DNA of 64,000 bases from Trochalopteron elliotii (taxonomy: Eukaryota; Chordata; Aves; Passeriformes; Leiothrichidae), in NCBI GenBank assembly GCA_024734555.1, contig JANPWX010000161.1, forward strand, positions 418,537 through 482,536, read 5' to 3'. Every line of letters starts with the position of its first letter. The stretch's first letter is position 1. The translations under genes were made by a program, and so were the position numbers. Under the pieces are notes generated by a model, which was not told where the DNA came from, made no database searches, and saw nothing but the letters and a program-made list of their open reading frames with translations. Below, in pieces: positions 43,001 to 55,669 of this stretch.

Positions 43001-46000
43001 AAACAGAGGAAAGCTCTCTTAGAGTCTGTTACAGCTCCAATAAAGGGGAGAGGGAAAGGACTTGGCATAATTACGGCTTGTCTAGTCAGTGGTAAAAGTG
43101 TGCTTATCACTTGCTAATGCTCAGCAATTGTGACATTTCAGTAATGCAATCTGAGTCAGCCGGGGCAGATTAGAAATATGGAAAGATTTATTAGGCAATC
43201 TGTGTCCTCTTAAACCCCTGCCTGGGCCTATTTATGGACACAGCCATTGTTTTTTATTTCCTTTCCCTGGATGGCACCAGCGTAGCTGAAGGCTTCACAC
43301 ATACCCTTTCTCCTCAGGATAAATATAGCTTCTCTTTTTTTGTTGTTGTTGTTGTTTTGTTTTTTTCCCCCAGTAATGTGTTTCTAACTCTTCCTGGTCT
43401 TTTGCAATAGGGTCCAGGTTTTTGCAGTTCATGACTGGAAAGCTCTTGAGTCAGCACTGGCCACTTCCAAGCAACTGTCTGAAAATATTGGATGGAATTG
43501 GGGACAAGCCTGGTGAGGTCAGACTCCTCAGAAGGATGAAGGGAGCAAGGAGAGGGTATGTCCAGCCTCTCATCCACTAGCATCCTCAAGTCCTTCTGGG
43601 CAGGGCTGCTCTTGATCTGTTCATCCCCCAGCCTGGATTGATATTGGGGGTAATCCAGGTGCAGCACCTTGCACTTGGTCTTATTAAACCTCATGAGATT
43701 TCCATAGGCTCATTTCTCAAACTTGTCCAGATCTCTGTGGAAAATCCTAACATTTTCTCAAGCAGGCTATTCAGACAGTTCTTTCCATATGCTGTATATG
43801 CTATCTATATATCTATATATACATCTATATATCTATATATACATCTATATATATCTACTTATATATCTATATGCCTATGTAAATGTGTATATATGTGCTA
43901 TATATAATATAGATGCTATTTATATGCTGTATATATCTATATGCTATGTGTGCTGCAGATCTATAGCAATGTAACACTGCCCTGCATCTCCTTTGCACGT
44001 CCTAAACTCCTTCCTGCTTCCCTTGTTTCTGGTAATAACTTAGGATGTGGAGATATTTTCCAGCTCCTGCTAAAGCCTCAAGCCTTAAGCAGTGGCCCTG
44101 GGTATTGGTAAACAATCCTATTTCTGTCTGTGTGTCAGTCAGAGGAGATGTTTGATTGCCCAAATCCTCAGAGGGAAAGGCAGAAGAGATATTAGACCAG
44201 ACAAGCCCAAATTAGTGGCTAAACCTCCCTGCTCTGTGTTCCTCAAAGCTCCTTCATTAGGTTTTTTTTTGTACTGACTGCTCCATCAGCAGTCTGCTAT
44301 CAGCAATAAGAATGGATCCATCCCATCCCAGCCATGCTCCCTCCTGCTGTCAGCCCCAGAAATAGCTGCATTATCCCAGCTCGTCCTGACACTTCTTCAT
44401 TCAAGCAATTTTAGGAGGAGATCAGGGTTTTGCACTGCTGGGGCAGACAAAATTGAGCCTCTCATCCAAGTAATGCTGCAGATCGTGGGTCCAAGCCTGG
44501 GGCAATATTGTGACATCAGCCCCGGAGGAGCAGCAGAGCAGAATCCCAAAGTAGCTGGGCACTTGTCACCCTGCCCGAGGCTGCTTTGAGTGGAGAAAAA
44601 TGGGGAAGGTGAGGGGTGTTGTAGAGCTGCTCCCCGTCCTGAGATCTGGGACACAGGAACATTTTCCAAAACCTTTGTCCCCCTCAGTGCCTCTAAAATT
44701 CACAGGGCCTGGGTGAGAGCAAGGGAAGGACTGGAGAATGGGGCAAGGAGTCTTTGCAGGCTGACAGCTTTCAGAAAGAAGGAAATAAATCAGGGAGGAA
44801 GTTCCAGTTCCTCAAGATCTATGTCATTTTAAATCATCAGCTCCTAGGATGCTTGACATCAAATATTCCAGCACCCAAGCACACTGCTATGTCACTGCAG
44901 TCTCTGCTGCATCCCTGCTGAGGTCTTTCTCCCCTGTCTCTGCCCTGGTCTTTCCCCCCCCACTTTTCCCCCTACAGCAGCCCCAGAGCTGCAGCACTGA
45001 CAGAGGATCACTTGCAGGAATAGCAGTGTTGCATGAAAGCACCACATCTGCAAAAGGTCATTGATGCAGAATATAATATCTGAAAAATATGATACCTGAG
45101 AAATTAAATAGATGAAAAATAAAATAGCTGAAAAAATAAAGTAGCTGAAAGATACAGTATCTCAGAAATATGATAGCCGAGGAATAAAATATCTGAAAAA
45201 TATAATACCTGAAAAATAGAATATCTGCTAAAAGAAGGGAATGCTGTGAGTGACAAGGAGAGAAAGGCATTTGCTACAGCCCTGCCCCAGAGAGCAGCTG
45301 CAGCAGGTTCCCCTGGGACCAGGAGGTTTCCATGAGCTCTGCCTCCTGCTCTAATGTCAATCAGCTCCTTTTTATCCTGAAATAAGTTTAGACAGTGAAT
45401 GGATAAATAATACTGTCTCGCTTTTCTCTGCTTTTTTTATACACTCCTGTCAGTGCCGTCCTCACAGCCTTCGAGGAGCTGCAGGTGGTGAGGCTGCAGC
45501 TGTGGGGACCTTGCAGGGGACACTTTGGATGCAGGAGAGGTCATCCCTGACTGTCTGGTTTTCCAGAGTTTTCACCTTTAGCCCTTGACTGCCTGCCAGC
45601 CTTTCCAGCTGTGCCTGACAGCCGGGTTTGGGGAATCACTGCCAAAAGTTTGTCATGGAACAATGACAAGTCTGATGGAAAAGGCAGGAGGACAATCAGG
45701 CATGGGAACTGCCACCACGTGAGCTTGAATTTGACCTGGATGTTGATCAAATTCAATGTTCAATCCCCTCTTCTCCTTCTTAGCACATGGAGGCTTTCAA
45801 GGAATCATCACTCGTGAATGATCAGCAGTGATCATTTCAAAAGCTCATCCCAGCCAACTGGATGTCCTTTTACCCAGGGCAACCACCACTGGAGTGCAGT
45901 GTGATATGAGCAGGAGAGAGATTTCACCTCCTGAATTCCAAAGGGATGCTTTGCAGAGAAAGCACAGCAATTAAAAGCAGGGTTAGAAGCCTGCAGAGGC

Positions 46001-49000
46001 AGCAGCATGAGGTAATCCCCAACCTGAGGCCACTCAGGAGGACAGGATGTGCTGGTGTAGGTGCACAAGCCCTTCAGGGCAACTATTGGACAATTCTTCA
46101 GGAATTTGACTCAAACTGACTTTGTTTGAAGCCAAAAGAGGAAATGGATCCTGCTGGAGCAGATAAGTTGAAGGCAAATAAGCAGAACTCTCCACTGGAC
46201 ACTGAGAGTCTGAGGGAGAAGCAGCAGGAGTTTGCTGTTTTACTTTTGCAGTGTTAAATATAAGCTTCAAAACGCCCTGCTCTCCATTCAGACTGACTGA
46301 GAAACGTGCAGGAGGGATTGTGCAAGTGCTCAGATGTTACTCAGGATCCTGCAGGTCACCTGTGAGTCAGGCAATGACAGGAATTTGTGTTTTATGGATG
46401 GGCAGTGCCAGGCAGTTCAATGGCCGTGTGAGGACAGGCACTCCTGAAATCCCATTCAGGAGATGGAGAGTGGATCCTTTCCAGCAAGTGGGGAGCAGAA
46501 AACACAAGACAGGTCTTAACTAAGCTGCATCAGCATGAGAAAGAGCTCAGATCAGTGAGCTCTAAATCATCCAGGCAGTTTAATAACCAAGCACCTGCCA
46601 CTGTCAGAGCAAGAAAGCAATCGACAATCATTTATTTAATGTACATGTTTCACCCTCTCAGCAACCAGACTCATGCAGGGAGTAAAGGCAGAGTCCCTGT
46701 GGCTGGTGGATGGATGGATTGGCCCTGTGGAATGTGGAATGTTTTGGGTCCAGGGCTGGAGGGACAAGGTCACAATTGCTCCACACAGCACACGAACATG
46801 CCCTCAGTGCTGCTGAGCAGTGCTTCCCTTAATCTCAGCTGCCTGTCACCAGCACAATGCTAATGCTGTTCTGGCTCAATAAGAGCTGGGAGTAGGTTGG
46901 GATATTCCTGTGCTGTGTAGGAAGTGAAGGAATGTGTAGACAACAGAAGGAGGAGAACAACAATAAAGTTTGGGCGGAAGAGCACGGAGATCACAAAAAA
47001 CCCGGGGAAAAATCACCCTTGAGATAAAAGTGGGAATTCAGCATGAAGGTTTTTGGTGTTGGGGGCTTTGCTGAGAAGTGACCAAAGGGCTGAGGACAGC
47101 CCGTCCTGCTGGATGCTGGACCAAGGATGAGCCATGTGCCCAGCCCCGTGAGGGACACAGAATGAGACATGCTATTGCTTGTATTTCCCTCCAGCAGCCT
47201 GTCAAAAGAAATCCTCATCTGGCTGGGCAGCCTGTGCCTCCTGGGCACAGGCACAGCGAGAGGATTACTCCTCACTTACTCACACGCACGCACTCACACT
47301 CTGGGGACCACGCTGAGCTCACTTCCCTGGCACAAAACGGGAAAAAATGCCAAAATCCGGCGTGTTAAAAACGCTGCTTTTTCTCCCTGGGTGCCCAAGG
47401 AAAGGCTGCACGCGGTCTGCCTCTCACTCTCTCCATTCCCTGACAGGAGCAGCATCTCCCCTCTCCTGTTGCTTGCTCAGCAGCCCTGACCCCAGGGAAC
47501 ACGGCCACGCTGTGCTTGCGTCTGGCAGTGAGCTCAGACAGGGCTCCTGGCGTGATACAGGGATTGTCTGCCTGACCCCAGGGTTCCTGAGTTGATTTGC
47601 TTCACCCATTAGCAAAAACAATTAGGGTATCATTGCACTGACCTATCGGTGTGGAGCTGCTGCATCCTGCCGCTCAGCACTGCTCACTCCGGGAGGGATG
47701 AGCGAATGGAGTCTCCACAAAAGAGAGGTGAGGAGAGCCCTCCCGCATTTCCTACTCACTATTTCTTGTTAAGTCAACTCTAATTATCCTTTGAATGGCT
47801 CGGGGAGTTAATACAAATCAGACCAGTCTGTGCAGAGGGGCATTACCCAGCTTGGGAATCTCACGAGACAAAACAATTGCTTCAAATCCCAAGGGATTTC
47901 AATCCTCCTCTCACGGCACGGCAGCAGGTCAGGATCAAACATTAACCTGCACAGCCATTCATTCATTAGAAGGGTGAGGGGAGAGCAGGGGGAGCTCCCC
48001 AGGGCCATCGCATTTCAAGGGATGCCTGGGAAAGGTGATCACAGAATCACAAACTGGTTTGGGCTGGAAGGGACCTTAAAAAGCATCTTGTCCTCTGCCA
48101 TGGGCAGGGACACCTCCCTCCAGACCAGGTGGCTCAAATCCCCGGCCAGCCGGGCTCAATGAGACCCTCCATGGAATCTGTGGAATGCATGGCACCTCCT
48201 CAGGTCACTTCCACTTAGAGACCTTTTGGAGACTCCTGAAAATGGGAAGGGGAAGAAGAGTTTTCCCCCTCTCACAAAGTGCTGCAGCCCTGTGAGCCTC
48301 CTCCGTGTACGAGGGCAGCCTGCTCGGCTGGGCATTTTGTAGAGCCTCTTAAGGAGCTCTGATCCACATTCTTGCTCCTTGGAGCAATTTTGCCCCTTGT
48401 CCAACCCCTTGCAATGTTGCCCACAAGGTCTGCCCCGTTCTCAGCTGCTCCATCCAGTTCCTGAGTGCCCCTGGAGCACTTTGGGGTTTATTTTCCCTGG
48501 AGAACAGTTTGGCTGGAAGGGACCAAAACCATCTGACTGCAGCAGAAAGGCACCACACCACCCCCCGGAATCACAATCCCCTTTCCAAAATAAATGAACT
48601 GTCCATCTAGTGAAGACAGTTTCTGACAGATTGTGTCAAGCAGAAATGCTCTACCTGCTGATGCTGTGAGCCCCGGGGGGAATTCTCCCCAAGCCCAGCT
48701 GGTGCTTAGTCCATGCCCCCAAGCATGAATTCCAATTTTCCCTGGCTAATGCTGTTCACCTGAGCAGTCACAGGGAAATTACACTGGGACAGTTCTGTCC
48801 TCCTCTTGGCACTAAAAGCAGAATTTTTCCTGGCAGCTTCCCTACAGACAGATGCCAGCAGGCCAGGCACAGCTTTATTTACTCTCATATTTTGGCCAGT
48901 TGAGGCATAAGGCTCCCTTACCTGCCTAACATCAGCACATCCTAACAGCAAAAATGCAACTGGTACAATAGAATTAATTCTATGAGTACGTGCTCTTCTC

Positions 49001-52000
49001 TCCTTTAAACCAGTGTAACTAAAATAACACATCTGTTTCAACAGAACTTTTTGTATTTGCATCACTATAACCCTTGACTGCCAGGCTGGCAATTCCAGAA
49101 ACTTCAGGTGCAGAGCAGTTATAAAATATTCCTTTAGAAAGTAGTTTATTAAACAACAATTTTTTTTGTCACCAATCACCAGGCAATGTCACCGTGACTG
49201 CTGATAAAAAAAGATTAATTTAAATTTTAAAGATCACCTTCTGTTGCTATTAGGAACTGAATATTTTTCATTAGAAACTGAATATTTTTCATTAGTGCCA
49301 GAGAGTTATCAGAATTACTTTCCATTCTAAGAGATGGGAACGGTCTTGATAATTCATTTATCACTCTCTGAGGCTAATTTATTAATAAAACCAGACACAC
49401 TTGTGGAGACTTCTGGACAAAATAATTGAACTAAGGTTTGATTTAGCATTTTTGCAGTAGTCAGCCGAAGAGGGAAGAATCTGTATAACATCAGGACATA
49501 GGTGGGTAAATCCACTGGGGTTTGTAATCCAAGTGCCTCTTCTGCAGTCTAATAAAGAAAATTTCTACTTTTACACCAGTGAAGAAGAAATGGGTTTGAG
49601 TTCAGGATGATAACAGAGATGTGAGAATATCCTGCCCTCCCCTCTCTCCATCCCCCAGGTACCCTATAATCTCCTTGGTACATTTTCCCCTTCTTGTTCT
49701 GAATTGCTACAAAAGAAATGTTCCTTTTTAGCCATACCCAGCTACACCATATATTTTTTTTCCCCTATTGGCTGCAAGAGCAATGATCTCAACTAGATAC
49801 TGCTGCTAAAATTACATCCTGCTTTTCCTGCCTTGGTCAGCCAGCCTGTTTAAAGTTGTCACTTAATTCCCTGCCAAAACTGTTGTCATCTCAGTAGAAA
49901 CCTAGCAAAATTACCCTCTGCTTAATAATATAATTCTACACTTACATTGTAAAATGTAAGGAAAACATGAGGCTCTGAGCAAGCCAGACAGCTCCTTATT
50001 GCCATAAAACAGCTCAGCACCCACGTTGACTTTTCCACAACCTCAACTCCAATGGAAGCCCACGAATGAACCCATGCTGGGAACTTTGCTTTGTTTATAA
50101 TCTCTCAGTGTGAAAATGCTGGTGAAGCAGGGCAGTATTTTCTGAACAGAACTCAGGATTGAACAGAGCGGGGGGTGCTGATTACAGGTTTGGCATAAGG
50201 TCTCTGGATGTGAAATTTTCGGGTTTGCTGTGAGAACTGCAAATCAGGCTCTGCTCAGGGGGACCATGGGTGATTCCTCTGAGACAGGGCAAGCTGGTCA
50301 AGGGTACTGAGCTGCAACAGGCAGCACCTTGGGCTGATGGCTTCAGCAGCTGGGGTTTTCCCTGTGATCAGGAGCAAAAACATGAAGGGAACACACAAAA
50401 CTCTTTTCTTTTCCTGCCTGTAAAGGATGGTGACTGCTGGGGTGTGAGCAGCTCTGAGGGACCATGCCCCTGGACAGGGGTTAAGGGCAGAGGAGGGGAA
50501 AAAAAGGTAGAATTTGATCTCTACTCACATTTATGGGACAAAAGGACATCAAAAGAGTCTGCCCATCTTGTCGCTTCTTCTGTTGACAGTCTTCTGCAAG
50601 GAAAGGAAGGGGCAAGTTACTGACAACCCACGGCTGCTCATTGCTCTGGAGCTGTTTGATGAGGACACCGAGGAAGGCTGGAATTCTTCTCACCTGATTT
50701 TGGAGGTCTAGAGTGTAGAACTGAGCCAAGCAACCCAGGGCTTCCTTTAGAATCAGTGAGGAGACACCAAGCAATATGCAGGGATTCATCTCTGCTCATC
50801 TCACAGCCCCAGGCAGGCAGGTAAAATAGGCCAGATGAATCATACCCAAAAAGGGACCAATTTTTCCTCATTGACTCTAAGCAGAGGCCCAGGGAACGAG
50901 TTCAGATGCAGACATTTACATTGTAAAAGCCAAAAGTCAGGTGAAATGAAACTCAGCCCTGCAGAAATGTTTATTTCTCCCGCTTGCCTTTCAGGGGAAG
51001 GACAGATCTTAGCTGAGGTGTGAGCAGGGACTTGTGATCAGATGAGTCCCATCCCACTCGTCTCAAATCAGGACTCTGGAAGGTTTGAAGCATCTCCCTC
51101 AAGCATTGTGCAAACCATCACCCAAATTTTGGCAGTGTTAAATACGAGGCTGAGCTGAAGACGACCTGAAATTTCTGGTCACCTCTTACACCAAGCCAAC
51201 TGCTCAGGCTTTGATTTGTGGTGCCAGAGGTGCAAATTACATCCCCAAATAGGTGCAGACACGTCCCACACGCTGCAGTGGGGGCTGTGGGCATGTCCTG
51301 TCTCACGGCAGAGCTCGTGTCAGAGATCCAGGTGTTTCCTGAGGCTGCTCCTGCTGGATCAGGGCCGGCTTGTTTTCCTCGTGGAAGCAGTCACAGCTCA
51401 TTCAAAGTACAACAAAAGGAAGACAACACTGGAGAGGGGAGTGGTGGGTGGGGAGGGGAAGGGCAGCAGTGGGGTTGGGGTGGGATGCTGCAGCTATACT
51501 CACTTCAAAGCCCGGTTGGGCTTGTCCGGAAGAATAGCTGTGAAATCATTATATGAGTCTGATTTGTGAGACAGGCAGCCCAGGCGAGTCCTCATCCCTC
51601 TGTTCCTGTGGTCGAGGTGGGGAAGCAGGGGTGTTAGCAGGGGAAGACCAAAGAAGAGGATGATTATAAGTCTAGCCAGCTTGCCAAAAGAAAAAGAACA
51701 AACCCAAAAAAACCCCAAACCTCAGTGGCTCTGTGCCAGATCTGTGTCCTTGGCTCCCTCACATGGGAGAGGGACCCTGAGACATCTGCAGGCAGATGTT
51801 GAGGGTGAACACGGCACCAGAGCAGCTGAAGGCTCACTCACACCAGGCATTCAGCTGCCTGGGCTGGCAAAAAGGCTTTGAAAGGCTGTGCCTTGGGATG
51901 GTTTCTTGGAAAGTCCTGCTCTGGTCAGGTGTGGGAGGAGAGCAACGGGCAGCAGTACAAGAAATCAGTCACCACATTCCAGCAGCACCAGAAACAGCAC

Positions 52001-53457
52001 AACTACCAGAGCTGGAGGGCAGGAGAGGCAGGAGGAAGGGGAGGGGTAGTAAGGCACCTGCAAGGTGATCCTGTGCTGCAGCACCGTGAGTTCCCGGCCA
52101 GGATCGATCCCAAGCGGCTTCTTTAGACTCAGGATTACATAAGCAGGATCAAACTGCCTGTCTCCTGACACGCTTACCCAGGCAGAAAATGGCTTTTATT
52201 GCTTTTTTTCCTCTAAATTTCAGCCCAGCCCCAGAGCCTTGGATGCTATGCCAGCCCCTGGTGTCCTTGCCCAGCCCCTTCCCGGGACAGCAGCCGCAGC
52301 ATCCTTCATTACATAACCCGGGATGGGCAGGGACACGGAGGGCCAGGGGAGGGGAACACACACATGCACTGCACGGGACTGGCATCACCCCCTCCCCAAA
52401 AACACCTAGAGGCTGCTTCATGGGCTTGCACGGGCTCTGTGATCTGCCTCTGCAGCCCTAGGGCATCTCCTCTCGATCCAGGAGATTCCCTGGACATCAA
52501 ACCAGGCCATTCTCTGCTCCGGACCACGGGAGGAGCATTTAGGGACCCCATCTCCTGCTCTGCTCAGCTGCTGGACCTACTTTGGAGGTGCTGAAAGCAC
52601 TTCTCCAAGCCCTGCTGCCAAACAGATGCCGAATACTTTCTGTGGCTGCAGAAGTACAGCATTTTTTCCCCCTTTCCATCTGTAATTCTTGCAGAACACT
52701 TCAGCACCAGTGCCTAAGCCAATCTGTAGCACGCCTGTTTCCCCCTTCTCCTCCCGCCCTTCGGAGAGCTTCTATTATTGCACATTTTAATGTAATCTTA
52801 AAGCAAATTAAATGTTAATTAAATGCACCGAGTGTCTCCCTGGTGCAGCACAGGCAGCTCGCAGTGTTTAACAAGCACCAAACCCAGGAACTCCTCAGTC
52901 ACAGGAATTGTTGCACAGCCTCCAGCTCCGGCCCCGCGGCCCGTGGGCCCGGGATGCTGCACTCCACAAACTCCAGATGGGAGCACAGGGAGTGCCACAT
53001 TCCCAGCTGGACACTGAGCCCACCACAGGATCCTCCTGGTGCCTCTCCAGATGCCTCCTACCCCCACCTTTCTGTTCCCTCCTCTGTTTGCTCACGAATT
53101 TCCCAGCAAGAGGTGTGACAGGCGTTACCGCAGCGCCGCTCAGATCCCCCCGTGATGCCTGAGATCAAGGCACTGCAGCAGGGACCCAGAGCGGGTGGAG
53201 GGGGAGAGAAGGGAGTTATTCCTCATGGAACACACTCCTCCCAGCCAGGACTTCCAAGACAGGACACAGGAGAGAGAGAGAGGGAAAGAAATTGGGTCTC
53301 CAGGAGGTGGAGAGGGAAGGGAAGGGAAGGGCAGGAGGGAAGAGGGGACACTGCAGTGAGCTGAAGGGCTTGCTGGACGAGGCAGACAGCGACAGGATGG
53401 GCAGGGGTGAGGGATGTGTCTTTCCAGTTACCTCCGTGGGATCAGTAAGGCAGCCAT
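39896..53457 (-). CDS. RGS8: RGS8: regulator of G-protein signalling 8, complete coding sequence
   Basis: RGS8 is a brain-enriched R4-class GTPase-activating protein for G-alpha i/o and q, known for speeding G-protein control of potassium channels. Five exons (53457-53432, 51605-51504, 50593-50529, 41827-41661, 40078-39896) give 543 bases, 180 residues, the same length as the human protein. It begins [10 protein letters not shown], continues [15 protein letters not shown] and [20 protein letters not shown], has an RGS box from about residue 56 to 171 ([43 protein letters not shown]) and ends SQTQRRLS. These motifs are near-identical to mammalian RGS8 as I recall it. The intron between the 50593-50529 and 41827-41661 exons is 8.7 kb and carries several repeats. 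All phases match the paralogue RGS16. Confidence 0.97.
40079..41660. other. RGS8 intron 4
   Basis: No repeat family recognised; AT-rich in the middle (about 40400-40830). Nothing else supported. Confidence 0.5.
41661..41827 (-). CDS. RGS8: RGS8 exon 4: core of the RGS box
   Basis: 167 bases with acceptor CCCCCTGGCAG and donor GGGAG|GTGGGT. It encodes [20 protein letters not shown] then [19 protein letters not shown]. It is more GC-rich than the RGS16 counterpart. Confidence 0.97.
41950..42640 (+). mobile_element. LTR-like element in RGS8 intron 3
   Basis: Landmarks include TATCTCTTTTATAACCCATT near the left side, TACCTGGATAAAACCTGGGA (a TATA-like region), and a 3' block with CTAGTAAATAACTGTTATTC, CATATCTTTGCCTGAAAGCC and TTTGGAGGGAGGGGGGTTAC. 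I associate this 3' block with a passerine endogenous-retrovirus LTR family, from memory. The ends are approximate. No internal gag or pol sequence is present, so it is a solo LTR or fragment. Confidence 0.6.
43550..43760 (-). mobile_element. CR1 LINE ORF2 fragment (end of the reverse transcriptase)
   Basis: The minus strand encodes [15 protein letters not shown], then [20 protein letters not shown] and VDERLDI. This matches the CR1 reverse-transcriptase C-terminal pattern KC.VLHLG....YRLG...IESS.AEKDLGVLVDEKLD as I recall it. It is broken by stops and flanked by a TATC-rich simple repeat. Confidence 0.8.
43795..43970. repeat. TATC/ATCTAT simple repeat
   Basis: Imperfect runs of ATATCTATATATCTATATAT with interspersed ACATCT units, next to the CR1 fragment in RGS8 intron 3. 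Confidence 0.85.
43971..45068. other. RGS8 intron 3 sequence without recognised features
   Basis: Nothing supported on either strand. Confidence 0.5.
45069..45232. repeat. AT-rich tandem repeat, unit about 17-18 bp
   Basis: About nine to ten degenerate units on the pattern ATACCTGAAAAATAGAAT. TGAAAAAT or a close form recurs throughout. Lies in RGS8 intron 3. Confidence 0.85.
45233..48040. other. RGS8 intron 3, unassigned part
   Basis: No exon or repeat family recognised. AT-rich blocks near 47595-47640 and 47765-47815 with homeodomain-type TAAT cores could be conserved regulatory sequence. This is speculative. Confidence 0.4.
48041..48160 (-). mobile_element. CR1 LINE 3'-end fragment
   Basis: Clear reverse-complement CR1 tail: CACAGAATCACAAACTGGTT, TGGGCTGGAAGGGACCTTAA, TCCTCTGCCATGGGCAGGGA, CACCTCCCTCCAGACCAGGT. 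Confidence 0.85.
48161..50528. other. RGS8 intron 3, part nearest exon 3
   Basis: AT-rich unique-looking sequence. A short direct repeat (GAAACTGAATATTTTTCATT and near copy) occurs at about 49254-49294. No exon supported. Confidence 0.45.
50529..50593 (-). CDS. RGS8: RGS8 exon 3: start of the RGS box
   Basis: 65 bases with acceptor TTTCCTTGCAG and donor TAAAT|GTGAGT. It encodes [20 protein letters not shown] then K and the first base of a tyrosine codon. It is three bases longer than the RGS16 counterpart, in phase. Confidence 0.96.
50594..51503. other. RGS8 intron 2
   Basis: No repeat family or additional exon recognised. Confidence 0.5.
51504..51605 (-). CDS. RGS8: RGS8 exon 2
   Basis: 102 bases with donor TTTGAA|GTGAGT and acceptor GACCACAG. 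It encodes [20 protein letters not shown] then [14 protein letters not shown]. The basic amphipathic [11 protein letters not shown] with its cysteine corresponds to the R4 membrane-targeting helix. Confidence 0.97.
51606..53431. other. RGS8 intron 1
   Basis: No exon found. An AT-rich block at about 52770-52830 looks like unique sequence. A purine-rich GGGAA run lies at about 53270-53350. Confidence 0.45.
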
Positions 53458-53513
53458 TCAGGCATCCAGCTATGGTTAACCCTTTAACTGGCTGGCTTGG
53501 ACCGCAGTCGGGG
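53432..53513 (-). CDS. RGS8: RGS8 first coding exon with possible upstream splice acceptor
   Basis: The coding part is 53457-53432: MAALLIPRR, donor CGGAG|GTAACT, phase 2. Upstream on the same strand a pyrimidine-rich tract ends CTGCAAGCAG (AG at 53514-53515), which could be the acceptor joining a noncoding exon. If so the exon spans 53432-53513. The coding part is secure; the 5' limit is a proposal. Confidence 0.85.
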
Positions 53514-55669
53514 CTGCTTGCAGGAGGCAGGAGTGCAGGAAGAAGGGATTTATTGTTTCATGTCCTGGCACTTAGAAATACACCAAAGAATCCTCTTTGC
53601 CAAAGCCAAGAAGGGCCAGTTGTCCTCAACCCATTTGATCCTTGCCTCCTAGCGTGGAAAGTCAATGGAAGATGTTGAGAGTTGAGGGACGGTCACAGAG
53701 GAGAGACAGCATTTCCTTCTAAGACCAGGACTGCAGGCAAAGTCCAGCTTCAGGTCTAAAGCAGTTTGAGTTTGGTGTCCCAGCTCACCAGGGAGCAGCA
53801 GGAGTTGGCATTATCCCACTCATCCTTCAAAGGTCTCTCCTCAACGGGCAGAGCTCCGGGCTGACCTCACTAAGAAGACCAAACTACCTCTTGTGCCTGT
53901 CCCTCCAGGTCATGGCTGATGTTACTGGCCAGGCATCATGGAAAAGCTGCCACTGCAAACAGAATAACAGGGAGGACTTCATGCATCTGCAGGTGCTGCT
54001 CCTTTCCCCACCACAGGCTCAAGCACTCACACAAAAATAACTCAAAGCAAGCAAGGCCTCGTTGGGATGGTGGGAAGCCTGCAGGGAGCCACCAGGGAGA
54101 TGCAGAGCCTGCAAAAGGGGAGGGAAAGAGGGAAAGAGAGAGGGAGGGAGAGAGGGAGAGAGGGAGGAAGGAAGGAAGGAAGGAAGGAAGGAAGGAAGGA
54201 AGNNNNNNNNNNNNNNNNNNNNNNNNNNNNNNNNNNNNNNNNNNNNNNNNNNNNNNNNNNNNNNNNNNNNNNNNNNNNNNNNNNNNNNNNNNNNNNNNNN
54301 NNNNNNNNNNNNNNNNNNNNNNNNNNNNNNNNNNNNNNNNNNNNNNNNNNNNNNNNNNNNNNNNNNNNNNNNNNNNNNNNNNNNNNNNNNNNNNNNNNNN
54401 NNNNNNNNNNNNNNNNNNNNNNNNNNNNNNNNNNNNNNNNNNNNNNNNNNNNNNNNNNNNNNNNNNNNNNNNNNNNNNNNNNNNNNNNNNNNNNNNNNNN
54501 NNNNNNNNNNNNNNNNNNNNNNNNNNNNNNNNNNNNNNNNNATGTCATGTTGTCACTGGGGACAACCGAGGAGGAGCCCAAGGAGCTGCTGAGAGCTGAG
54601 AGGGTGTGCAAGGGTCAGGACCCTGCTCTGCTGGGGCCTGGGGAGACCCTGGAGCTCGGGCTGCCCAATGCAACATCCCTCTTAAAACCTGATTACATTA
54701 AAAACGCACAAAGCCTCTTCCCCACTAAATTAATGGAGCCGGGATTGCTCTGCATTGCCAGTGAGTGCATTTCCTTAATCCCCACCCCGACCGGCTGCCT
54801 GGCTGTGCTCTGACTGAAACCAATCCTTGTAATTCCTTAAGCCCCTTTAAATTTCCTCATTAACAGCCTCACCCGCATGTGGGGCCACAGCACATGACTT
54901 CCTAGAGTCCAGCAGCTCCTGCTTCTCTTTCCCACTGCTGCTCCGAGCTGGAAGTGGAGCCATCTGCCCTCTCCCTTGCAGGCTCCTCCAGCAGCCTGAA
55001 TTTTGGGGTACTGTTATGAAAGAGCCTCCTGCTCGCCCCCGCTGCCACCCACTCAGCCCCCACAGCACTGCTGAGCAGCTCCCAACTTCCCTGAGATCCC
55101 AAAGTCTGTCCCACTTCAGGGGTGCTGGGACCTACATTTCCCATGGAGGCAATCCCACTGCTCAGCTGGCATACCCATGGATGTTCCCTCTGTTTGCAAA
55201 CAAACCCCAGTCAGTTATGACTTTAAAATGTAAACTGTGGTGTCTGGTAAATTGCAATAAAGGTCTCGGTGAGGGGTTTTGCCTCCCCTGCTCCATCCTT
55301 CATCCTGCCTCCCCCTCCTGTGGAAGGAACCCGGTCAAGGAGAATTACCAGCCTCATCATGGATGTGTTTTGGGGGTTTCTCCTTGAGAGACAGCAAGGG
55401 AGGGGTGTGATTAAGACATTCAGGTTATCAAACCACCTGAGCAAAGATAAAGAAGCCATCCCAATTAAAAAAAAAAAAAAATAGCAGCACAAAGGTTAAA
55501 AAACCCAACCAAACAAATAAACACAACAGCAAACCATGAGATCTCTCGGGGGCTTCGGGAGATTAAGACCATCCATTCGCATGCAGAGAAAACCAGGAAA
55601 AAAAAACCGAGCACAGAGGCACTGCAGACAGACGGACAGACAGACAGACACCGAGGAAAAGATACTCAC
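53514..55669. other. Probable RGS8 5' UTR intron with assembly gap
   Basis: It contains a GGGA/GAAG simple repeat at 54120-54202 running into a 339-N gap (54203-54541). Sequence at about 54660-54790 is AT-rich and unique-looking. No exon recognised. Confidence 0.45.
54120..54541. repeat. GGGA/GAAG simple repeat breaking into an assembly gap
   Basis: GA-rich repeats end in ten or so GAAG units directly at the first N. The gap size (339) suggests an estimate rather than a fixed placeholder. The true array length is unknown. Confidence 0.9.

Noticed and set aside
54042..54813. Frames spanning the assembly gap
   Set aside because: Most of their length is N, and the flanks are GA-rich simple repeat.
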